A DNA stretch of 64,000 nt from an uncultured Flavobacteriales bacterium (GCA_937121175.1 CAKZKD010000028.1:62001-126000); one strand, 5' to 3'; positions 27,104-34,658 are shown, numbered from the stretch's first letter. A program made the numbers and translations. Notes: a model not told the origin generated them from the sequence alone.

Positions 27104-27145
27104 GATAAAGAGTTTTATAGTTCGCCAACTAATGTATTCTTTATC
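27104..27145 (-). promoter_or_regulatory. Inverted repeat in the aqpZ 5' leader
   Basis: Arms 27104-27111 and 27138-27145 are perfectly complementary (GATAAAGA / TCTTTATC). In the mRNA the 3' arm ends at the base next to the ATG, so a hairpin would sit over the ribosome binding region. Confidence 0.3.
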
Positions 27146-27171
27146 AGCTTCTTCTGACCATCAAAGGGCTT

Positions 27172-27849
27172 TTAGTTATTCACGATGCGGAGTAGTCTGT
27201 AATAAATAACTACATGTGAGAAGGCAACAATGGGAACAATAACACTCGGCAACCATACAAATGGAAAATATAGCACGCCAACATTCGGTTGGTCAAAAGC
27301 ATCAATTTGCAAAGGACTTGGAAATGAGACGATTGCTGTTCCAACAACTTGCAGCAACAACAGCAAAGCTATCGTATTCCAAATTAACAACACCGTTTTA
27401 TTCACTTCTCCCTTCTTAAATGCAAACCAGGCAATAATTGGGGCTGTGATTCCAGAAAGAATATCGAAGTTTCGTCCTTCAAAGGTCATAGTTTCGGGAA
27501 TAAAACCATCTAGAAACAACTGATGCAATACAAGCTCAACAGGAATTCTAATGACGCTTAACCAAACAATTAATTTTAAGTCAATGGATTTAATAAGCAC
27601 CTTACCTCTGGCTGAGAAAAATGTGAACAGAATAAGTCCAATACTAAGAGGCAACAACAGAAATGGTCTTGAGGGAACGGCTTCAAAATCGAGGTAAAAC
27701 TCAAACCAACTGAGTACGCCGTGTAGAATCATTAATCCGAAAACAAAACCAATGACAACCCTACTATTTTGGGTTGCTCGATAAAACAACCAGACAGTAA
27801 TAAGCGTGGTAAGAATAAAAAGTACCGAGGTTAAACTAAAAACGTCCAT
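27172..27849 (-). CDS. Predicted polytopic membrane protein downstream of a MarR regulator
   Basis: A 225-residue protein with about six to seven hydrophobic segments (approximately 6-22, 31-48, 62-78, 92-110, 130-145, 155-178, 195-217). No motif I can place in a transporter or enzyme family. It is 20 bases downstream of the marR gene on the same strand, and the short gap holds a diverged copy (13 of 16 bases) of the palindrome found in the marR promoter, so it is probably the regulated target. Confidence 0.7.
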   Translation of the reverse strand: MDVFSLTSVLFILTTLITVWLFYRATQNSRVVIGFVFGLMILHGVLSWFEFYLDFEAVPSRPFLLLPLSIGLILFTFFSARGKVLIKSIDLKLIVWLSVIRIPVELVLHQLFLDGFIPETMTFEGRNFDILSGITAPIIAWFAFKKGEVNKTVLLIWNTIALLLLLQVVGTAIVSFPSPLQIDAFDQPNVGVLYFPFVWLPSVIVPIVAFSHVVIYYRLLRIVNN

Positions 27850-27852
27850 TTA

Positions 27853-27868
27853 ACATGTATATGCAATT
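27853..27868. promoter_or_regulatory. Second, diverged copy of the MarR-type palindrome
   Basis: ACATGTATATGCAATT matches 13 of 16 positions of the perfect palindrome at 28355-28370 and lies 4 bases before the start codon of the membrane protein. It may be a secondary binding site. Confidence 0.35.
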
Positions 27869-27869
27869 A

Positions 27870-28322
27870 TTATTTAAATTTTATTGTCAATCCACCCTTT
27901 AAAGCTGCAAGCGTCAAATCCAATTGCTGAATATTAAACTCTCCGAGCTGTTTGGTCACTTTATTATGCACCTCTTCCCACAAAGGAACCACCTCTTCTA
28001 GTAACGCATAACCTTCTTCAGTTAAATGCAAGGTAGAACTCCTTGGATCATCGCCTTTTTTAACTTCCAACCAACCTTTTTGTTCAAATTTTTTTAAATT
28101 TCGGCTAACCGTAGACTGGTCTAACACCAATTGAACCGCAACTTGTTTTTGATTGATTCCATTTCGTTTTCCGATTACAAAAAGCATAGACAACATACTC
28201 CCTTTTAATCCAAACGGCTTTAATACAGATTGGTACAAGGCATCTACCGTACGGTGCAATCGCTTTACTTTTCCGTTAACGCATTCAATTGGATTTATTC
28301 TGTCAAAATTTGGTGTTTCCAT
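27870..28322 (-). CDS. MarR family transcriptional regulator
   Basis: A 150-residue MarR protein: 'NQKQVAVQLVLDQSTVSRNLKKFEQKGWLEVKKGDDPRSSTLHLTEEG' shows the winged helix with the wing DDPRS (about 65-110). It lies upstream of a membrane protein gene on the same strand and is divergent from a barrel-like protein. Its promoter coincides with a perfect 16-base palindrome, pointing to autoregulation. It shares little with the other MarR at 22049 beyond the fold. Confidence 0.92.
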   Translation of the reverse strand: METPNFDRINPIECVNGKVKRLHRTVDALYQSVLKPFGLKGSMLSMLFVIGKRNGINQKQVAVQLVLDQSTVSRNLKKFEQKGWLEVKKGDDPRSSTLHLTEEGYALLEEVVPLWEEVHNKVTKQLGEFNIQQLDLTLAALKGGLTIKFK

Positions 28323-28338
28323 GCTGAATTTATGCGTT

Positions 28339-28368
28339 CAAATGTACAAATTTAACTTGTATATACAA
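28339..28368 (-). promoter_or_regulatory. Promoter of the second marR gene
   Basis: On the minus strand TTG (28366-28368), 19 bases, TACATTTG (28339-28346) is an excellent match to the Bacteroidetes promoter. A further TAAATTTG overlaps just upstream at 28347-28354. The TTG element lies inside the palindrome. Confidence 0.75.
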
Positions 28369-28370
28369 GT
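28355..28370. promoter_or_regulatory. Perfect palindrome, MarR operator candidate
   Basis: ACTTGTATATACAAGT is a perfect 16-base palindrome covering the -33 element of the marR promoter. Binding there would block RNA polymerase on the marR side and could also affect the divergent plus-strand gene. Confidence 0.65.
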
Positions 28371-28452
28371 GTATATTAACCCTGTAATTTTCCTTAATTG
28401 GGCTTTCTGCTTATTAAATGACCACATACTTTTGCCTATTAAAACCTCCGAG

Positions 28453-29256
28453 GTGTTGAATAATATATATGTAATAAGTAGAAGAAAAGCTCTCCATGAA
28501 TACAAGCGGTTGTTTAACGCTTTTGTATTTGTGCTATTTAGCTGTTTCAGCCTGTACTCGCAAGCCCAAATAGTAAGAATAGAGGACGACCATTCTGTTA
28601 ACGATACAAACGCTCTCACCGGTTCTTTTGACCTTAATTTTTATGCGATTCAAAATAGCAAGCAACTTTTTAAACTGTCTACCGGTTCTCAGGTAAAATA
28701 CCAAAAGGAGAAATACACGCTTCAATCCTTGAATGAATTGCGCTTTATCATAGCGGGTAGCAATAATTTAGAAAACCGAGGATTTCAGCATTTACGATTT
28801 CAACGAAGGCTGGACAGCACTTTTACGTGGGAAGTTTTTAGCCAAATTCAGTTTGATCAAGTATTAAAAATAAAATCGCGTTTTTTAAACGGAACCGGAC
28901 CTCGAATTCAGTTTTTTAGAAAATCGAAAAGCAAAGTATTTCTGGGTATGCATTATATGTACGAGTATGAGGAAGAATACGAAACCAACCTCATTAACAA
29001 TGATCACCGTATGAGTGCACACCTCGCATTTTACCGAAAGCTCAAAAAAAGCTATTTGCACTTAGTAAGTTACTTTCAACCAAATTTGGCTGGCTTTTCC
29101 GATTATCGTGTTTCTGGAAGTTTGTCTTACTCTGTTGAACTGCGAAAACAATTGCGTTTTAATATTCGGGGCGAACTCACCTACGACAGTGAGCCAGTGA
29201 CAGGTGTTAACAAATTGAACTACACGGTAATGAATGGGTTCACCTTTAATTTTTAG
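28453..29256 (+). CDS. DUF481-like outer membrane beta-barrel protein
   Basis: An exported protein of about 265 residues. The segment 'FNAFVFVLFSCFSLYSQAQ' is a clear signal peptide, followed by strand-rich sequence with 'FQHLRFQRRLDSTFTWEVFSQIQFDQ' and an end in Phe (MNGFTFNF), the layout of DUF481 salt-induced or Flavobacterial small barrels. The start is unclear: the frame is open far upstream into the marR gene, but no suitable ATG precedes the signal peptide, so GTG 28453, TTG 28456 or TTG 28510 are the candidates. It is divergent from marR and may share the palindromic operator. Confidence 0.75.
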   Translation: MLNNIYVISRRKALHEYKRLFNAFVFVLFSCFSLYSQAQIVRIEDDHSVNDTNALTGSFDLNFYAIQNSKQLFKLSTGSQVKYQKEKYTLQSLNELRFIIAGSNNLENRGFQHLRFQRRLDSTFTWEVFSQIQFDQVLKIKSRFLNGTGPRIQFFRKSKSKVFLGMHYMYEYEEEYETNLINNDHRMSAHLAFYRKLKKSYLHLVSYFQPNLAGFSDYRVSGSLSYSVELRKQLRFNIRGELTYDSEPVTGVNKLNYTVMNGFTFNF

Positions 29257-29720
29257 GCAAGCTTTTTTCTAAACACAACTTTATCGTCTCCTTCAGCCCA
29301 GAAATCTCGAATTACAGCTTCTTTTTCATAACCATTTTTTAAATAAAAATTCCGGGTTGCTCCAAATTCATCGGTACTGGAAGTGTCCACGATTAAAACC
29401 CGCCCACCTTTTGTTCTAAGTTGAGTTTCTACAGCATTCACCAATTTAGCTCCAATTCCTTTGCCTTGTTGGTAGTTTTTCACACCAATTGCGTACATAT
29501 TGTACGTTCCGTCGGTTAGCATTTCAATGTTACAGAACACGAACCCTAGAGGGATTTCATTTTCGGAATAAGTTAACCAAAGCGCATTTGAATTGGGATT
29601 TTCCAAAAAATCCGCAATCATTTCTTCCAACATTTCAGGTGGGAATAATTCAATGGTTTCTAAAATTGATTTGATACCCGATAAATCTTCTTTGACTGTT
29701 CTACTAATTTGATAACTCAT
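29253..29720 (-). CDS. GNAT family N-acetyltransferase
   Basis: A 155-residue GNAT fold with the acetyl-CoA loop 'GVKNYQQGKGIGAKLVNAVE' (motif A, Q-x-x-G-x-G/A) and a late 'ATRNFYLKNGYEKEAVI'. The ATG at 29720 overlaps the preceding GNAT stop as ATGA, so it is preferred to the ATG 12 bases further upstream. The acceptor is unknown. Last gene of the run that begins with the TonB receptor at 33785. Confidence 0.9.
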   Translation of the reverse strand: MSYQISRTVKEDLSGIKSILETIELFPPEMLEEMIADFLENPNSNALWLTYSENEIPLGFVFCNIEMLTDGTYNMYAIGVKNYQQGKGIGAKLVNAVETQLRTKGGRVLIVDTSSTDEFGATRNFYLKNGYEKEAVIRDFWAEGDDKVVFRKKLA

Positions 29721-30220
29721 TTCTGCCTGCATTCCTTTCTTTCTAATCGTAATACTTCGCTCATATATCCTTTTGTAAACTCCCGTTTTGCAACGAATTT
29801 AAAACCCAATTTTTTGTAGAATTTTATAGCCAAAACATTGGTTTCTAGCGGATCAATAACTATTGCTTTCACCTTTTCGTTTGAGAAACATTTTTCGATA
29901 GCAAGGTTCATCATGACAGTTCCATAACCTTTTCCTAAATCTGTTGCCTCTCCTATCCAAATATCGATGGCTCTTAAGTTCTGCTCTATCTCACCCCAAT
30001 AATTCGTTTCTTCAAGATAAGGGTCAATAATTTGCACAAAACCAATTGCCCGACCATTAAGCTCCGCCACCAGCATTTTTTGCCACTCTTTTTCTTCTAC
30101 CAACATCTCACTCCAATCCCAGTCGTCTTCTGGGTCGCAATCGATAACGTGCTGCTGTTTATCCCAGTGTTGGAGAATGGGAATGTCTTCGAGGATGGCA
30201 TTTCGAAGATTAATGTTCAT
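29717..30220 (-). CDS. GNAT family N-acetyltransferase (AAC(6')-like length)
   Basis: With the ATG at 30220 this is 167 residues. The acetyl-CoA motif is 'GEATDLGKGYGTVMMNLAIE' and the C-terminal 'NVLAIKFYKKLGFKFVAKREF' is typical. The overall pattern (HWDKQQHV near the N-terminus, WIGEATDLGKGYG) resembles the branch that holds AacA4/AAC(6')-type enzymes, but also many housekeeping GNATs, so resistance should not be assumed. Overlaps the metallo-beta-lactamase stop by 11 bases and is coupled to the next GNAT by ATGA. Confidence 0.88.
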   Translation of the reverse strand: MNINLRNAILEDIPILQHWDKQQHVIDCDPEDDWDWSEMLVEEKEWQKMLVAELNGRAIGFVQIIDPYLEETNYWGEIEQNLRAIDIWIGEATDLGKGYGTVMMNLAIEKCFSNEKVKAIVIDPLETNVLAIKFYKKLGFKFVAKREFTKGYMSEVLRLERKECRQK

Positions 30221-30944
30221 TTTTAAATAACTCAATTGTGTAATCTAATAATTCAATACCCCCATACTTTCCGTGGCCTGGAACCACTATTTCAGCTTCT
30301 TTGAAATGAGTTCGTACTTTTTCAACGGTTTTTGGCCATTCAATAATGTTCGCATCCGCCAAATTTCCTCTTCCAGATCCACGCTCTTTAATCAAACACC
30401 CCCCGAACAACACTTTATCTTTTGCCCAATAATTAATTATATTATCTGGTGTATGACCCTCTCCGAAAAATTGATTCACCAAGACCTCAACACCTACTTT
30501 TATTTCCAATACAGAATCAAAACCATTCCGTGGAACTTCTACCCCATCCTTTTTGGCTAATTCAATAGTTTTAAAAGAACTGTATGACTGAATTCCCTTG
30601 CCATGAAATACGTTCAACCCCCCCAAACAATCGTTATGGAAATGGTTTATCACAACCGCTTTTATCTTTTTCTTTAAACTGTCTTCAACGAAAGAAATCA
30701 ATTCAATCGCAGAAATACTATCAACAGGAGTATCCAATATTACGGCTTCATTGTTGTCAAAAACAATTAAACCATTACAAGGAAATGGACCGTAGTTTTC
30801 AATATTTAGGTAGGAAATATGCAGAAAGGAACTTGTTGCTAGTTGTTGAATTTCAATCTTTTGAGCCTCTTTAGAAGTACTTTCGTGAGTTTTATCAACA
30901 CACGATAAAAGCAATAAACAAATTGTAAACCTTAAATACTTCAC
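30210..30944 (-). CDS. Subclass B1 metallo-beta-lactamase, predicted lipoprotein
   Basis: A 244-residue protein with all B1 zinc ligands. Using numbering from the GTG at 30944: H101, H103, D105 in NHFHNDCLGG, H164 in GEGHTPDN, C183 in FGGCLIK, H224 in VPGHG. The Lys after the Cys (K186) and the 'GNLADAN' Asn (N194) that bind the drug carboxylate and carbonyl in B1 enzymes are also present. A lipobox (LLLSC, Cys15) suggests membrane anchoring as in NDM-1. B1 enzymes hydrolyse penicillins, cephalosporins and carbapenems in the periplasm. An upstream TTG at 30965 is the other possible start. It lies within a TonB receptor-thioredoxin-GNAT run. Confidence 0.88.
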   Translation of the reverse strand: MKYLRFTICLLLLSCVDKTHESTSKEAQKIEIQQLATSSFLHISYLNIENYGPFPCNGLIVFDNNEAVILDTPVDSISAIELISFVEDSLKKKIKAVVINHFHNDCLGGLNVFHGKGIQSYSSFKTIELAKKDGVEVPRNGFDSVLEIKVGVEVLVNQFFGEGHTPDNIINYWAKDKVLFGGCLIKERGSGRGNLADANIIEWPKTVEKVRTHFKEAEIVVPGHGKYGGIELLDYTIELFKNEH

Positions 30945-30989
30945 CAGAAAATTATTAAGGAGCAATTTAAAACAAAACGAATAGCCTTC

Positions 30990-31457
30990 TTACTCTTTTA
31001 CCTCTATTAAAACCCGCAATAACTCCTTTGCTGACAAATAGCCCCCATATTGAAATACAATTTCACTTTTGGCATTTATAATTGCAATTGCTGGGTAATT
31101 TAACTTCCCATCTACAGTCCCCAGTTGCTCAGCTATTTCGTGAACGCCTGTGTTATTCCCAGTTGGTTTAAACACAAATTTTCTACCTCGAAAAACAACA
31201 TCACGCTCCGATTCTGCATCAAAATTTACTAAGTAAAATTTTGAGTTTAGCAGCTCCACCACATCTTCATTTTTGAGTGTTGTTTGTTCCATTTTATGGC
31301 AATACTTGCACCAATCGGTTTTTAAGAAAATGACTGTATTTCTCTCCTCAACACTCTCTGAACTATCAACAGCTTCAAACGAAAGGGTGTTCAACTGTGC
31401 TTGCGCTGAACCCACACTAATAGTTACCAAAAGGATGATAATTAGACGAGTCAACAT
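30990..31457 (-). CDS. Secreted thioredoxin-fold protein
   Basis: A 155-residue exported protein: signal peptide (1-21, SVGSAQAQ), then a thioredoxin fold with active-site WCKYC (Cys 50 and 53) and cis-Pro 'YPAIAIINAKSEIVF'. It resembles the DUF255/SoxW-like periplasmic thioredoxins that act on thiols outside the cytoplasm. It begins 3 bases after the TonB receptor stop and precedes the metallo-beta-lactamase by 45 bases, suggesting a role in maturing a partner in this operon, for example the Cys-containing plug of the receptor or the zinc-ligand Cys of the lactamase. Confidence 0.9.
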   Translation of the reverse strand: MLTRLIIILLVTISVGSAQAQLNTLSFEAVDSSESVEERNTVIFLKTDWCKYCHKMEQTTLKNEDVVELLNSKFYLVNFDAESERDVVFRGRKFVFKPTGNNTGVHEIAEQLGTVDGKLNYPAIAIINAKSEIVFQYGGYLSAKELLRVLIEVKE

Positions 31458-31460
31458 TCT

Positions 31461-33785
31461 CTATTTATTAAAGATAAATCGAACCCCAGCGAATCCTCGA
31501 ATACCTTGGTTGGGTCCATAAACGTAAGTTGGGTCGAAAGTAAAAGCATACGGATTATTCGCGGTTGGAATAACCTCTCCTCCAGGTGTAAACGCCACAT
31601 TCTCATCAAACGGATCGTTTGTTCTGGCTATCAGACCTGCATCTCCAAGATCTCGCCACGGAACCCAGTTCAGTATATTTTTGACGCCTCCATACAACTC
31701 TAATCCATTGGCAAAAACCTTGGTTAGTTGCACATTTTGGATACTCCACCAAGGAGAATATTCTGGTCGCGGGTCGTTTTCACCTAACAAGGGTAAGCTC
31801 ATAGGTCCATATAAATTTCCTGTATAATCGACCTTAATATTAGGCTTTGCAAACGTGTAACTCACCGACCATGTTCCTGTAAATTGTTCGGTAAGTTCTT
31901 GCCGTTCTCGAACTCCATTTTGCACACTATAAACATCCATGACAGTTCCGCCAGCCATCAAATTCCAATTTTTATAATTCGCATCGGCATTTAACGAAAA
32001 TCCATTTGAAACGGCATGACCGTTAAGATTGCTGTAAATAATTTTATTTGGGTCAGTATCGTAATCAGGAAATATTTTATTGGTGAAGTAGGTGTAAAAT
32101 AGGGAACCGTCTAAGCCAATCGACCAATCGTTTTTAGTGTAAATTTTCTTTACATAATTGATGTTTCCATTGTAGGATGTTTCTGGATTCAAATCGGATA
32201 AGAATACAACATCTCTTGCACCAGTAAGTGCCGCATGGTCTTCTGTAAATACGTTTGCTACACGGTAGCCTGTTCCAAAACTAAACCGGAGAATGTTTTG
32301 CTTATTCTTCGAAGACCATTTGTAGTTGAATCTTGGCGTATAAATACTTCCGTGAACCGAATTGTAATCGTACCGCATTCCAATCAACAGTTTGTTGTAC
32401 TTATTCAAACTAATTTCATCTTGTACAAAAATACCGGGCAAATAGGTATGCGTTGGTTGATTTATAGGATTCAACGAATCGGAAGTCGCAGTTGCCAGCG
32501 TATTGTCATCGTAAAATGTATATCGCATAGCCGCACCAACCAAAAGGTCGTTTTTCAATCCTAGTTCTTTGTTCCAAGTTAGTTGCCCAAAACCAATTTT
32601 TTGGTCGGCTATGTATTCCGTGTTGCCATAAACCGAATTTTGATCGTGTTCATTTGCACTAAATGTAAACATAACGCGCTCTTTAATGGGCAATTGGTAA
32701 GTACCTAACAACTCCCACCGACTTGTATAGATGCTCTCTCCGTAAACCTCATCTCCGCCTCTGTGCTTGTTGCCATCCCAATTCATTTCTCCACCAAATC
32801 TATCTTCGTAAACATACCTGGCCGCAACAGAAAATATCCGATTGTTCTTTCGTTCAAAATTCCATTTATTAAAGACCGAGATTCTATCCTGGAGCGTGAC
32901 ATCGGTAAAGTTGTCGTTGTTGTTATCAATACGTTGGTCAAAATTGAAATAATTGACTCCAACTAGTGAGGTAGCCTTTTTTCCTGCTTTAAATTTTGCC
33001 GATAAATCAGCATTCACCTCACCCCATGTTGTCGTAAAAACATCTCCGGTAAACAAAGCCGCATTTGTTGGTTTTTTGGTAATTACATTGATTAATCCAC
33101 CAACAGATTCTGACCCATAAAGCGTGGATGCTGGACCTTTTACCACCTCTACTCGTTCGATTAACGATTGTGGAATACCACTCAATCCATACACCGTTGA
33201 CAGTCCACTTACTATTGGCATTCCATCTATTAAAACCATCGTGTAAGCACCCTCTAGTCCATTGATATGGATATCGCCTGTGTTACAAACTGCACAATTT
33301 ATTTGAGGTCGAACTCCATTTACATTCTGTAGTGCTTCATAAACTGAGGGCGTTGGATTAGCTTTAAAAAAAGTTTCGTTATACACCTCAACCGGCACCG
33401 CACTTTCTAACCTCGACATTGGCTTTAAAGTACCGGTAACCACCATTTCACTCAGGCTTTCCAAACTTGGTTCGAGTTCTATATTTATCGTAAGATTAAT
33501 GTTTTCTGTGACTTCAATTGTTTGACTATTCTTTTCATACGAGATAAAAGAGGCTACTAGCTCATAAGATCCTACTTCTATATCTTTAAGAATATACTTT
33601 CCGGCAGCGTCTGTGGTTGTACCAACAGAAGTCCCTTTCAAATAAACGGTCGCATACGGAATAGGAGTCCCCTGTTCTGATATTATTCCTGAAACCGTAC
33701 TTGATTGAGCTCCGGCCGAAAGGGCTAGAAATCCAAACAGAAAGAATACCCAATACGTTTTTAAAACTTTATTTAAAGGCAACAC
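31461..33785 (-). CDS. TonB-dependent receptor, metal/siderophore-type, heading a five-gene run
   Basis: A 774-residue outer membrane receptor: signal peptide (about 1-27), carboxypeptidase-regulatory-like domain (28-115), plug (about 130-240, with 'VEVVKGPASTLYGSESVGGLINVITKKP') and a 22-strand barrel. The plug contains the unusual CAVCNTGD (CxxC) motif near residue 165. The start is GTG. It imports a ligand across the outer membrane using TonB energy; the ligand is likely a metal complex because a DtxR/MntR-like palindrome lies in its promoter. Downstream genes follow with short gaps. Confidence 0.9.
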   Translation of the reverse strand: MLPLNKVLKTYWVFFLFGFLALSAGAQSSTVSGIISEQGTPIPYATVYLKGTSVGTTTDAAGKYILKDIEVGSYELVASFISYEKNSQTIEVTENINLTINIELEPSLESLSEMVVTGTLKPMSRLESAVPVEVYNETFFKANPTPSVYEALQNVNGVRPQINCAVCNTGDIHINGLEGAYTMVLIDGMPIVSGLSTVYGLSGIPQSLIERVEVVKGPASTLYGSESVGGLINVITKKPTNAALFTGDVFTTTWGEVNADLSAKFKAGKKATSLVGVNYFNFDQRIDNNNDNFTDVTLQDRISVFNKWNFERKNNRIFSVAARYVYEDRFGGEMNWDGNKHRGGDEVYGESIYTSRWELLGTYQLPIKERVMFTFSANEHDQNSVYGNTEYIADQKIGFGQLTWNKELGLKNDLLVGAAMRYTFYDDNTLATATSDSLNPINQPTHTYLPGIFVQDEISLNKYNKLLIGMRYDYNSVHGSIYTPRFNYKWSSKNKQNILRFSFGTGYRVANVFTEDHAALTGARDVVFLSDLNPETSYNGNINYVKKIYTKNDWSIGLDGSLFYTYFTNKIFPDYDTDPNKIIYSNLNGHAVSNGFSLNADANYKNWNLMAGGTVMDVYSVQNGVRERQELTEQFTGTWSVSYTFAKPNIKVDYTGNLYGPMSLPLLGENDPRPEYSPWWSIQNVQLTKVFANGLELYGGVKNILNWVPWRDLGDAGLIARTNDPFDENVAFTPGGEVIPTANNPYAFTFDPTYVYGPNQGIRGFAGVRFIFNK

Positions 33786-33807
33786 TTTTGACTTTTGTTT
33801 TGCGCTG

Positions 33808-33815
33808 CAAACATA
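33808..33815 (-). promoter_or_regulatory. -7 box of the TonB receptor operon
   Basis: TATGTTTG on the minus strand fits TAnnTTTG, 22 bases before the GTG start. No TTG is visible at -33; that place is filled by the palindrome at 33818-33837. Confidence 0.6.
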
Positions 33816-33817
33816 AT

Positions 33818-33837
33818 AAGTTAGGCTTGCCTAACTT
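33818..33837. promoter_or_regulatory. DtxR/MntR-like palindromic operator
   Basis: AAGTTAGGCTTGCCTAACTT is a perfect inverted repeat (9-base arms, 2-base centre). Its TTAGGC...GCCTAA core resembles the DtxR/IdeR/MntR operator consensus (TTAGG...CCTAA). It abuts the -7 box, so a bound repressor would block the promoter. Confidence 0.65.
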
Positions 33838-33946
33838 TTAAAAAAGTCAACTATTTGTAGTCAAGGGATTTTGAGGTTGCTAATTAGATAATCGAGATAC
33901 TAAGGATTAGTACAAGAACGCGCTGCAATCAAAGGCAATAACCATT

Positions 33947-34309
33947 CTATTCTTTATCCATAAGCATTACCCATTCCTTCACAACAGTTTCAAGAGCTGC
34001 TTTTTTGCTCAAGACATCTTGCATGTCGTTAAATCGTGCCACGCGCGCTTCTTTTTTATCTCCTTCCAACAGTCCTGAATCATCATTAATTAAGGCTCCT
34101 TTATGAAACGTAAGGTTAACAAACTTCTTAGCCCTTGGATTAAATGTGGCCATATTGTCTTTGTACGCAAAACTCGGTGCGCTCCATTTAATGTCTTCCG
34201 TTATTTTGTCGCTAGCGTTTAATATTATTTCCCTTACCGCCTCTATTTCTTTTACCAATGGATTATCCAACTGCTCAATGAAATCCGATACTTTTTTCGT
34301 TTTTTTCAT
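33947..34309 (-). CDS. DUF1801 domain protein
   Basis: A 120-residue soluble protein with the DUF1801 pattern 'IKWSAPSFAYKDNMATFNPRAKKFVNLTFHKGALI' in the middle. The fold is that of the YdhG/frataxin-like iron-chaperone group, but the biochemical role is unsettled. Last gene of the run PLP enzyme-AraC-VOC-DoxX-DUF1801. Its stop lies 160 bases from the start of the divergently placed TonB operon promoter. Another DUF1801 member is at 48034. Confidence 0.88.
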   Translation of the reverse strand: MKKTKKVSDFIEQLDNPLVKEIEAVREIILNASDKITEDIKWSAPSFAYKDNMATFNPRAKKFVNLTFHKGALINDDSGLLEGDKKEARVARFNDMQDVLSKKAALETVVKEWVMLMDKE

Positions 34310-34319
34310 CTTTATAAAT

Positions 34320-34658
34320 TTAATCTTTTCGTCTTTCTCTAATGATTACCAAATATGCCATTGCAATAAAAACTAACGAAACTCCTCCAAATACCCACAT
34401 TCCATTTGCAAAAACAGCCAAGGATGCAACAATAAATGTTGGAATCATGATGTAAGCTCCAACAACTCTTGTTTTGGATGGAACTAGCAAAACCCCACCA
34501 ATAAACTGAACAATTCCAAGCAGTGTCACCATAGTTTCATTAAATCCAATGGCTCCAAACAATTGAATATCTGCTTCTTGTTGGAGAATTTTAAAAAGCC
34601 CTGTTGCAATGCTTATTACAATAGTCAACACCCAAATCACCATCAAAAACACTCTCAT
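34320..34658 (-). CDS. DoxX-like small membrane protein
   Basis: A 112-residue membrane protein with four helices (about 3-22, 38-57, 62-80, 88-105). 'TGLFKILQQEADIQLFGAIGFNETMVTLLGIVQFIGGVLLV' matches the DoxX-like family, small inner-membrane proteins sometimes linked to redox or quinone chemistry. Starts 4 bases inside the VOC gene stop, ends 10 bases before DUF1801. Confidence 0.8.
   Translation of the reverse strand: MRVFLMVIWVLTIVISIATGLFKILQQEADIQLFGAIGFNETMVTLLGIVQFIGGVLLVPSKTRVVGAYIMIPTFIVASLAVFANGMWVFGGVSLVFIAMAYLVIIRERRKD

Noticed and set aside
28496-28573. An ATG-started 25-codon frame that looks like a lipoprotein signal peptide
   Set aside because: It is out of frame with the clear signal peptide of the barrel protein and ends at once.
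29717-30220. Calling this GNAT an aminoglycoside resistance enzyme
   Set aside because: Only general GNAT features and length agree; no residue pattern specific for AAC(6') could be confirmed by eye.
33808-33815. Calling a full TTG-33/-7 promoter for the TonB operon
   Set aside because: A TTG occurs only 32 bases upstream of the -7 box, outside the usual 17-23 range, so only the -7 box is claimed.
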